Notes under the pieces: model-generated | Databases searched by the model: none | What the model was told of the DNA's origin: nothing | The model's input: the letters and a program-made list of their open reading frames with translations, nothing else | Translations under genes and position numbers: made by a program | Shown: piece by piece, positions 1 to 6,015 of the stretch | How positions within the stretch are numbered: position 1 is the first letter of the stretch | Layout: every line of letters starts with the position of its first letter | From: Sphaerochaeta sp. | GTDB lineage: Bacteria; Spirochaetota; Spirochaetia; Sphaerochaetales; Sphaerochaetaceae | Direction: 5' to 3' | Assembly (NCBI GenBank): GCA_003446545.1 | Contig: DMAO01000054.1 | Coordinates: forward strand, 1 to 6,824 | DNA: 6,824 nucleotides

Positions 1-38
1 CTCCCTCGCTCGGTAATGGAACCATATTAATGCTTCCG

Positions 39-1418
39 CTACTCTCGCTTCGTTGGGGAATGAACAGCTGTCAGGTCTGTGATCCACTTTCCCCGTTGTA
101 CCCGCACCATGCTGATCATCATTTTTGTCAGTTCTTCCATACCCAGAAGAAGGTAGACCTGCCAGATGTTCAGGTCTAAGACCAAGACACCAAAAAAGGC
201 TAGGGGAACTCCTATCGCCCAGACACCGAACATCTCTGCAAACATCGAGAAGCGGGTATCCCCACCGGCTCTGAGGATGCCGACAATGACAGCCATGTTG
301 ATACTCTTGAGGGGGAGCATCAGAGCATTGACCAGGAGGCAGTAGACTGCCATTGACCTTACCTCATCGGATATGTTGAACAGGTTTGCAAACCAGGGGG
401 CTATAAGTGCCTGGAGCACACCTGATCCAAGGCCTGTACCTAAAGCGATGAGGATGAACCGCTTGGCATAGAGTCTTGCCAAGTCGGTCCTACCTTCACC
501 TATCTTTATCCCGATCATGATCAGCGTTGCATTGCTTACGCCCATCATCGCAACAAAGAAAAGGTTCGCGATAGACTCATTTACATTTACCGCAGCAAGG
601 GCGCTGATGCCGATCCTGCTGAAGGCAATCTTATAGGTAACCATCCCCAATGCCCAGAACATCTCGTTGAGGATGACCGGTAGGCTTGTAGGTATGACAA
701 GACGGAGAAAAGCCTTGTCCCATTTGAAGGAACTTTTTTCTCTGATTGCCAGGACAGGGTGCTTTTTATATGTGATGTACAACAAGAGGGCCACTTCTGC
801 AAAACGGCTGACGGCTGTGGCAATCGCAGCCCCTGCAACACCCAGTTCAGGGAAAGGCCCAACTCCGAAGATAAGGAGATAGTTGCCCGCTGCATTCAGC
901 GAGAGGGACAAAAGGGCCACACCCAGAGGAATTCTCGCATGCCCTATTACCCGAAGGGCTGTCGAGAGTACCTGGCTTATCGCAGTGAACACATAGCTTA
1001 TCGCCACAATCTTGAGGTAGGTGACACCATGGCTGACAACAGTGGTTTCATAGGTGAAGATGTGCATCAGTTGAGCTGGAATGAAGAATGAGGCTAGTGC
1101 AAAGAAAGAGGCTCCGATACAAGCTACCGTTAGCGAAAGGCCGATGACAGCCTTGATGCTCTTCTCGTTCCTTGCACCCCAGTACTGTGAGAGAAAGATG
1201 GAAGAGCCGCTGGAAATTCCAAAAAAGAGCAGACTAATAAGGAAGAACATCTGGTTTGCCAACCCGACCGCTGCTATGGCCTCCTCTCCTAGTTGTCCTA
1301 TCATCAAGGTATCGACAAAGGAAAGAGAATTGGTCAGGAGTCCTTGGAACACCACAGGAAGGGCAATGGAGAACATTCTCCTAGTAAAATCCTTGCGGTT
1401 GTCAATTTGAGGTTTCAC
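39..1418 (-). CDS. MATE family efflux transporter (multidrug and toxic compound extrusion)
   Basis: An inner-membrane antiporter that would export drugs or other organic cations in exchange for Na+ or H+. The 459-residue length and about twelve hydrophobic segments in two halves (roughly 15-215 and 235-440) are normal for the family. Visible family features are VDTLMIGQLG at 35-44, SQYWGARN at 77-84, the repeat-end motif ALRVIGHARIPL at 154-165, ELGVAGAAIAT at 191-201, and the second-half counterpart GILRAGGDTRF at 380-390. The start is GTG at 1418. It lies 5 bases after the ygiQ stop and has no good Shine-Dalgarno sequence, so translation is probably coupled to ygiQ. An in-frame ATG at codon 15 has AGGAG only one base upstream, too close to work well. 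The stop is TAG. Substrate and coupling ion cannot be read from the sequence. Confidence 0.95.
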   Translation of the reverse strand: MKPQIDNRKDFTRRMFSIALPVVFQGLLTNSLSFVDTLMIGQLGEEAIAAVGLANQMFFLISLLFFGISSGSSIFLSQYWGARNEKSIKAVIGLSLTVACIGASFFALASFFIPAQLMHIFTYETTVVSHGVTYLKIVAISYVFTAISQVLSTALRVIGHARIPLGVALLSLSLNAAGNYLLIFGVGPFPELGVAGAAIATAVSRFAEVALLLYITYKKHPVLAIREKSSFKWDKAFLRLVIPTSLPVILNEMFWALGMVTYKIAFSRIGISALAAVNVNESIANLFFVAMMGVSNATLIMIGIKIGEGRTDLARLYAKRFILIALGTGLGSGVLQALIAPWFANLFNISDEVRSMAVYCLLVNALMLPLKSINMAVIVGILRAGGDTRFSMFAEMFGVWAIGVPLAFFGVLVLDLNIWQVYLLLGMEELTKMMISMVRVQRGKWITDLTAVHSPTKRE

Positions 1419-1423
1419 ACTGG

Positions 1424-3295
1424 TTACCGTCTTGCCAAAAGCACCCTTGACAAATCCTTTCTGTTAGCTTTTTCTAGGGCCTCAACAACCATAGAACGGT
1501 TTTCAGCCTTGTTGTACTGCAGAAGTGCTCTCTGCAGGTGACGTTCCCTACCTTTGGGAATGTAGATGGGAGCATAGTTTTTTTGTGGCCTAGGGTCTAG
1601 ACCCGTGTAGTACATACAGGTAGAGACCGTACCAGGGGTAGGGTAGAATTCCTGTACCTGGTCAGGGACAAAACCTGTCTTATGCATATAGAGGGCCAGT
1701 TCAATGGCACTGTCCAGTGTACTGCCAGGGTGGGCTGCAATGAAATAGGGTATGAGGAACTGGCGTTTTCCCAACTCCTCATTTGTCTGCCTATAGAGTT
1801 CGCTGAACTTATCGTACAGCTCTGCCTTGGGTTTTCCCATCGCATCTAGGACCTGTGGAGCGACATGTTCGGGGGCTACCTTGAGCTGCCCACTCACATT
1901 ATTGAGCACCAGGTGATTCATGAATCTCTGTCTTGTCTTTTTGCTGGCCACTTCCAGAAGGTAGTCATACCTGATGCCCGAACGGATAAAGACTTTCTTC
2001 ACTCCAGGGACAGCTTCAAGAGCTTCTAGAATATCGAGGTAGTGTTCATGTGAGTCCTTGAGGTTGGCACAGGGATCTGGGTAGAGGCACTCCTTGGTAG
2101 TGCAGGGGCCATAGGTCTCTTGCCTGTCACATGCCCTTCCTTGGAAGTTTGCAGTCGGTCCTCCGAGGTCATGGATATACCCCTTGAAAAAGGGGTGTCT
2201 GACCATCCTCTGGGCTTCCAGTACAAGGGATTCTTTGCTTCGTGTCTGTATCATCCTCCCTTGGTGGCTGGTTATCGCACAGAAGGAGCAGGAGCCATAG
2301 CAACCCCGGTTGCTGGTAATGGAGAAGCGTACCTCTTCCAACGCTGGGATACCTCCCATCTTCTGGTAGTCGGGATGGGCGTTCAGGGTAAAGGGAAACG
2401 AGTACAACAGGTCAAACTGCTCAGCTGTAAGAGGGTGGGCTGGTGGGTTCTGTACCACCGCCCTGTCCATACACTTCTGTATGATTCTCTCCCCTAGGAT
2501 TGGATTCTCATGGGTCATCTGGAGATTGAAGGCTTTTGCATAGGCTTGTTTGCCATCTTCTGAGGGTATGTTCGACTTTTTATCCCTGTCGCTTACCTCT
2601 TCAAAGGAAGGGAGGGTAATCGTTCGATACTCAGTGTCTAACTCTCCTAGGGACTTTTCTGAAAGTGCAAACACTGTACCCCGTACATCTTGGATATCCT
2701 TGATAAGTTCACCTTTTTCCAACCGTTCAAGTATTTCCAGTGTCTGCAGCTCACCCATGCCGTATACGAGCAAGTCTGCCTTTGCATCGAGGAGGATGGG
2801 CTTACGCACCTTGTCTGTCCAGTAGTCATAGTGGCTTAGGCGTCTGAGGGAGGCCTCAAGGCCTCCTATCAGTATGGGGGTGTCCTTCCCATACGCTTGG
2901 CGTGCCCTGTTCGTATAGGATAGGGTGGCCCTGTCTGGGCGAAACCCGGCCTTTCCACCGGGGCTGTACTCGTCTTCACTTCTAGGTTTGGCGTTTGCTG
3001 TGTAGTGGGATACCATACTGTCAATATTTCCCCCACTTATCATGCAGGCCAGACGAGGTTTTCCCATTTTTAGGAAATCTTCAGTTGAATCCCATCGGGG
3101 TTGTGCAATAATACCTACACGATATCCCTTGCTCTCCAGCAGTCGTGCCAACAGTGCGGTGCCGAATGAAGGATGGTCGACGTAGGCGTCAGCCGAGATG
3201 AATGCTATGTCCAGTTGGTCCCATGACCTCTCTTGCATATCTGCTCTGGTTGTAGGAAGAAACGCGATTCTTGGTGGTGTTTGTTGATGATTCAC
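1424..3295 (-). CDS. ygiQ: YgiQ family radical SAM protein
   Basis: A cytoplasmic iron-sulfur enzyme of the YgiQ (UPF0313) family, whose reaction is not established. The N-terminal part (about 10-180) has the family signatures DAYVDHPSFG at 36-45, GGLEASLRR at 144-152 and HYDYW at 155-159. The radical SAM core begins near residue 322 and carries the [4Fe-4S]-binding CxxxCxxC at C332, C336 and C339. A second group of cysteines (C389, C398, C403, C409) follows and may bind another metal centre; that is inference. The end (about 565-623, with IPKGRERHLQRALLQY) matches the conserved C-terminal domain of the family (DUF3362). At 623 residues it lacks the extra C-terminal extension of the longer E. 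coli protein (about 740). The GTG start at 3295 is the only usable start before the conserved IAFLP segment: an in-frame stop lies at 3319-3317 with no other start between. It is probably the first gene of an operon with the MATE transporter. No functional link between the two is obvious. Confidence 0.95.
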   Translation of the reverse strand: MNHQQTPPRIAFLPTTRADMQERSWDQLDIAFISADAYVDHPSFGTALLARLLESKGYRVGIIAQPRWDSTEDFLKMGKPRLACMISGGNIDSMVSHYTANAKPRSEDEYSPGGKAGFRPDRATLSYTNRARQAYGKDTPILIGGLEASLRRLSHYDYWTDKVRKPILLDAKADLLVYGMGELQTLEILERLEKGELIKDIQDVRGTVFALSEKSLGELDTEYRTITLPSFEEVSDRDKKSNIPSEDGKQAYAKAFNLQMTHENPILGERIIQKCMDRAVVQNPPAHPLTAEQFDLLYSFPFTLNAHPDYQKMGGIPALEEVRFSITSNRGCYGSCSFCAITSHQGRMIQTRSKESLVLEAQRMVRHPFFKGYIHDLGGPTANFQGRACDRQETYGPCTTKECLYPDPCANLKDSHEHYLDILEALEAVPGVKKVFIRSGIRYDYLLEVASKKTRQRFMNHLVLNNVSGQLKVAPEHVAPQVLDAMGKPKAELYDKFSELYRQTNEELGKRQFLIPYFIAAHPGSTLDSAIELALYMHKTGFVPDQVQEFYPTPGTVSTCMYYTGLDPRPQKNYAPIYIPKGRERHLQRALLQYNKAENRSMVVEALEKANRKDLSRVLLARR

Positions 3296-3301
3296 AACGC
3301 C

Positions 3302-3330
3302 ATGATATGCTATTGCTTACAGGGTGTAAA
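3302..3330 (-). promoter_or_regulatory. Predicted sigma70-type promoter of ygiQ-MATE operon
   Basis: On the minus strand, TTTACA (3330-3325, 5 of 6 to the -35 consensus) and TATCAT (3307-3302, 5 of 6 to the -10 consensus) are separated by exactly 17 bases. Counting from the -10 box, the expected transcript start is at about 3295, the G of the ygiQ GTG start codon. No Shine-Dalgarno sequence exists between promoter and start. The elements are seen; the start site and leaderless reading are inferred. Confidence 0.6.
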
Positions 3331-3363
3331 TAGGATACTTTTTTACGATTAAAGGAGCTTTAT

Positions 3364-4296
3364 ATGTCTGACAAGAAACTATTTATACTGCTGAACCCCC
3401 AAGCAGCCAAAGGAAGGGCCCTTGTTCGCAAGCAAGAGATTGTGAGCCTGTTCAGACAAGGCGGCTATGAAGCTACCGTTGTTATGACAGAAAAGGATAT
3501 CGGGGCTTCCACGCTCGCCTATCAGGCGACCCTAGAAGGGTGGCCTAGCATAATAGCTGCGGGTGGGGACGGGACAGTCAATGAGGTTGTTGACGGTATA
3601 TTGCGTGCTGTTACCGAGAAGAAAATACCTTGTCCCAAAGTGGGCATACTTCCCGTCGGGCGGGGTAATGATTTTGCGTGGGGCATGGATATCCCCCTGG
3701 ATCTGAAAAAAGCAAGTGCCCTCATCATTGAAGGAAAGACCCGCACCATAGATGCCGGCATAACCTATGGGGGGAACTATCCTCAGGGAAAATATTTTGT
3801 AAACGGTCAGGGTATGGGTTTTGAGCCTCTGGTAAATTTTATTGCAAGCGATTTCAAACATATTTCAGGAACTCTGAGCTATGTCCTCGCCTTGGTCAAG
3901 ATTCTCGCCAATCATCCTGAGCCCTTTCATGTACAGCTGACCCTTGACGGTGAGACCCGGTATATTGAGACGCAGCAGCTGAGCATATGTAACGGACGGC
4001 GGATGGGCGGTGCTTTTATCATGGGACCCGGTGCGCTTTTTGATGATGGTTTTTTCGATGTGGTGTTTGCTAACCGACCGATCAAGAGCTCCAAATTATT
4101 GTTCATCGCCCTGAAGTTCTTTAGGGGTACTCAGGTAAAGCTTCCTCTCTTTTCGGTTATCAGGGCAAAGAGCGTCAAGCTGGTTTCAGAGAATAATCCG
4201 ATGCCTGTGCATGTCGATGGTGAAGAGATTTCCAAGGGGTGTGCGCAGTTTTCCACAGAGTTGTTGCCTTCGATCCTGCCTGTTTTTGTGCAATAA
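3364..4296 (+). CDS. Diacylglycerol kinase family lipid kinase (YegS/BmrU/DgkB type)
   Basis: A cytoplasmic or membrane-associated ATP-dependent kinase, expected to phosphorylate diacylglycerol or a related lipid and feed phosphatidate back into phospholipid synthesis. All nucleotide-site motifs of the DAGK/sphingosine-kinase fold are present: NPQAAKG at 11-17, GGDGTVNEV at 67-75 (D69 corresponds to the catalytic base of sphingosine kinase), LPVGRGNDFA at 96-105, LFDDGFFDVV near 225-234 and HVDGE at 283-287. The usual GFDA motif in mid-protein reads GFEP (152-155), a small variation near the lipid pocket. Its 310 residues are a normal length. The ATG is well supported by AAAGGAG at 3351-3357 with a 6-base spacer. 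The gene is divergent from ygiQ across 68 bases. Its own promoter is unclear: TTGCTT at 3313 with GATACT at 3334 is only a weak candidate with a 15-base spacer. The lipid substrate is not certain. Confidence 0.93.
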   Translation: MSDKKLFILLNPQAAKGRALVRKQEIVSLFRQGGYEATVVMTEKDIGASTLAYQATLEGWPSIIAAGGDGTVNEVVDGILRAVTEKKIPCPKVGILPVGRGNDFAWGMDIPLDLKKASALIIEGKTRTIDAGITYGGNYPQGKYFVNGQGMGFEPLVNFIASDFKHISGTLSYVLALVKILANHPEPFHVQLTLDGETRYIETQQLSICNGRRMGGAFIMGPGALFDDGFFDVVFANRPIKSSKLLFIALKFFRGTQVKLPLFSVIRAKSVKLVSENNPMPVHVDGEEISKGCAQFSTELLPSILPVFVQ

Positions 4297-4433
4297 GGGA
4301 AAACCGTGTCAAGTGGGTGAGGGAAAGAGCTTGCATTGTAAAATTACTTTGAAAGTTGAGGTTTTATTAGTAAATAAGTCTTTCCTTTTCAATTTCAATT
4401 GACTATTATATATATGATTAGCTTTGAATACAG

Positions 4434-4453
4434 CAAGAAGTTTTCTTGTTTTT
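4434..4453 (+). terminator. Possible weak intrinsic terminator or operator palindrome
   Basis: CAAGAA (4434-4439) and TTCTTG (4443-4448) are perfect inverted repeats around a 3-base loop, and five T residues follow directly (4449-4453). This is the geometry of a factor-independent terminator, placed about 140 bases after the lipid kinase stop. The stem is short and AT-rich, so termination would be weak. The same 15-base palindrome could instead be a repressor site upstream of the glycosidase promoter. Confidence 0.35.
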
Positions 4454-4475
4454 GTATATTTATCTGTTTTTGTCT
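4447..4475 (+). repeat. Pair of 11-base direct repeats TGTTTTTGTNT
   Basis: TGTTTTTGTAT at 4447-4457 and TGTTTTTGTCT at 4465-4475 match at 10 of 11 positions and begin 18 bases apart, just upstream of the predicted glycosidase promoter. They could be tandem regulator sites, or chance similarity in T-rich DNA. Confidence 0.35.
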
Positions 4476-4491
4476 GATCAGCCAAATCCGG

Positions 4492-4520
4492 TTGACTTCT
4501 CAGAAAAGAGAGTATATCCT
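4492..4520 (+). promoter_or_regulatory. Predicted sigma70-type promoter of glycosidase-djlA unit
   Basis: TTGACT (4492-4497, 5 of 6 to consensus) and TATCCT (4515-4520, 4 of 6) are spaced by 17 bases. The start would fall near 4527, leaving a leader of about 55 bases before the TTG codon with its ribosome binding site. The match is good at -35 and moderate at -10. Confidence 0.45.
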
Positions 4521-4567
4521 AAAAAATGCGCGTCTTTTGTAGTTTTACCAGGAATGACACATATAGT

Positions 4568-4573
4568 AAGGAG
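4568..4573 (+). promoter_or_regulatory. Ribosome binding site that fixes the TTG start of the glycosidase
   Basis: AAGGAG ends 8 bases before TTG at 4582. An in-frame TAA at 4567-4569 overlaps this site, so the reading frame cannot extend further upstream and no ATG or GTG competes nearby. Confidence 0.75.
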
Positions 4574-4581
4574 TCCCCCAG

Positions 4582-6006
4582 TTGATAAAGGATTTGGTAC
4601 CGTTCGTACATTTTTATGATCAGGATTTTGTCGATATGTATGACAGGTCTTGGGTATGGATTGACGAACTTTGGAAACAAGGGACTGAAGACAACGGGTT
4701 TTTAGGGTCCTATCTTTCCTATCCCGACCAGACCACATTCAATCAGTACTTGTCCTGTTTTTCCGCTCTTTTTCTTGTATACAGCAACCAGAACAACTCA
4801 CCGTTCCCTATGATGGACTTTTTCTATCAGAAACAAGAAGAAAACGGAGCAATTCGAGGTGAATACTCCATCGATAATGGTTCCCCGGTTTTTACCGCTG
4901 CGAACCCCGAAGGAATCTCTCCTCCGTTATTTGCGTACGTTGAATACGGATTTTACCACAAGGTAGGAAATAAAAAAAGGCTGAAGGAGATTGTCCCTAT
5001 CTTGGAGAAATATTTCTCTTGGATTCAGACTACTTTTCAGAAACCCAATGGGCTGTACTCAGTGCCCATATCCTCTTGCGAGAGCGGAAATACCCCTCGA
5101 GACAGGGTCTACTATCCCCTAGACTTCAACGCACAGCTTGCGGTGAATGCCCTCTACATGTCGGCAATAGGAGATATTCTCAACGACAAGGAGTTGAGCT
5201 TTCGCTATAAGAGGCTCTACTTCTCCCTGAAGACCAGGATCAACTCACTGATGTGGGATCCTGATAAGAATTTCTACTTTGATCTCGATATCAAGGAGAA
5301 CAGGGTTAAGAACAAGTTTATCGGAGCCTACTGGGCGATGCTTGCCGAGATTCCCAATGACGAGCGTGCTGCCTACATGATTGAAGACTTGCACAATCCC
5401 AAGGAATTCGGTACAGACAACCCCTTCCCCGGAGTCCCTGTCTCCTCTCCTGCTTTTAGCGAGAAGGGAAATGGTCACTGCGGTGGGGTGCTCTCCGTAA
5501 ACACTTTTATTGTTATCAAGGCTTTGGAGAAGTTCAATCAGTTTATCTTTGCAAGAGAGTGTGCCATCAGGCACATGTACTACTTGCTTGATACCCTTCA
5601 TCCTGATGCTGAGACCATTGGTGATGTGTGGGAGGCCTATCTTCCCAATAAGGAAGGGTACTCCACAACCAAGGATATTCCCGGCTTTCCCCGTAGGCGT
5701 CTGATGCCTTTTGCAGGTCTGGTGACCATCACCCTGATGATAGAGAACATCATCGGGCTTGACATCTCCCTACCTAGAAAGACGGTTTACTGGGTAATGC
5801 CTTCCCTTGAGGCGATGGGTATCGAAAACCTCTCACTGAAACGGAATATGATTACAATTCTCAGCAACAAGACTGAACGTGGCTGGGAAATTCGCCTTGA
5901 GTCTGAAAAGCTCTACTATTTCACCATTGAGATTCTCGGCGAGAACAAGAAGAAAACCCTTCCCATTCCTTCCGGCAAATGCTCAATGCTGATAGATAAG
6001 TTGTAA
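4582..6006 (+). CDS. Trehalase/GH63-like (MGH1-like) glycoside hydrolase
   Basis: A probable carbohydrate-active enzyme with the alpha/alpha-toroid fold shared by trehalase (GH37), GH63 glucosidases and mannosylglycerate hydrolase. No signal peptide is visible, so it should act in the cytoplasm. The catalytic barrel spans about 10-395. Family-like signals are ESGNTPRD at 167-174, LDFNAQLAVNALY at 180-192, GAYWAML at 248-254, NGHCGGVLSVNTF at 297-309 (where relatives have a GPVW-type segment) and WEAYLP at 350-355, whose E351 aligns with the general-base Glu of the related WENYNP motif. A small beta-rich tail follows (about 400-474). The usual ESGxDNSPR acid motif lacks its Asp here, so activity or mechanism may differ. 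The TTG start is supported by AAGGAG 8 bases upstream and an upstream in-frame stop. It is probably co-transcribed with djlA. Substrate unknown; trehalose should not be assumed. Confidence 0.8.
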   Translation: MIKDLVPFVHFYDQDFVDMYDRSWVWIDELWKQGTEDNGFLGSYLSYPDQTTFNQYLSCFSALFLVYSNQNNSPFPMMDFFYQKQEENGAIRGEYSIDNGSPVFTAANPEGISPPLFAYVEYGFYHKVGNKKRLKEIVPILEKYFSWIQTTFQKPNGLYSVPISSCESGNTPRDRVYYPLDFNAQLAVNALYMSAIGDILNDKELSFRYKRLYFSLKTRINSLMWDPDKNFYFDLDIKENRVKNKFIGAYWAMLAEIPNDERAAYMIEDLHNPKEFGTDNPFPGVPVSSPAFSEKGNGHCGGVLSVNTFIVIKALEKFNQFIFARECAIRHMYYLLDTLHPDAETIGDVWEAYLPNKEGYSTTKDIPGFPRRRLMPFAGLVTITLMIENIIGLDISLPRKTVYWVMPSLEAMGIENLSLKRNMITILSNKTERGWEIRLESEKLYYFTIEILGENKKKTLPIPSGKCSMLIDKL

Positions 6007-6015
6007 AAAAAAATG
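6004..6015 (+). other. Nine-A stop/start junction between glycosidase and djlA
   Basis: An unbroken run of nine A residues (6005-6013) begins inside the TAA stop of the glycosidase and ends as the A of the djlA ATG. The genes are in the same frame with six bases between them. No Shine-Dalgarno sequence is visible upstream of the ATG, which suggests re-initiation or translational coupling. Slippage in the run would change only the spacing: the stop codon and the djlA frame both survive any change in length. Confidence 0.7.

Larger units (their letters stand above)
4297..4581. other. AT-rich intergenic region with promoter, inverted repeat and small ORF
   Basis: This 285-base gap separates the lipid kinase from the glycosidase and is clearly richer in A and T than the flanking genes. 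In order it holds: a first stretch without recognisable signals (4297-4395); a TTGACT at 4399 followed by an alternating TA tract (about 4408-4415) containing TATTAT and TATGAT boxes that fit no -35 at normal spacing; an inverted repeat with T-run (4434-4453); two TGTTTTTGTNT direct repeats; the 8-base palindrome CTGATCAG at 4474-4481; and the likely glycosidase promoter (4492-4520) and ribosome binding site. A 42-codon ORF (4414-4542, ATG to TAG) overlaps most of these elements and has no ribosome binding site. I see no tRNA-like or riboswitch-like fold by eye. Confidence 0.6.

Noticed and set aside
1..25. Possible start of a further minus-strand gene (ATG at 25, GGAAG seven bases upstream, open to the window edge as MVPLPSEG).
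   Set aside because: Only eight codons are visible, too few to tell a gene from chance. The context, 13 bases after the MATE stop on the same strand, is suggestive only.
1081..1410. Plus-strand open frames inside the MATE gene, and similar antisense frames inside ygiQ (2120-2497, 2550-2825).
   Set aside because: They lie opposite well-conserved coding sequence and show no recognisable family features.
3295..3303. Three-codon upstream ORF ATG GCG TTG TGA whose stop overlaps the ygiQ GTG.
   Set aside because: It has no ribosome binding site, and its ATG overlaps the predicted -10 box, so it would not be in the transcript.
4343..4375. Small inverted repeats ACTTT-G-AAAGT and TTATT-AGTA-AATAA after the lipid kinase.
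   Set aside because: Very short AT-only stems, expected by chance in AT-rich DNA, with no clean T-run following.
4399..4429. A second promoter using TTGACT at 4399.
   Set aside because: No good -10 box lies 16-18 bases downstream; the best candidate, TTGAAT at 4424, needs a 19-base spacer.
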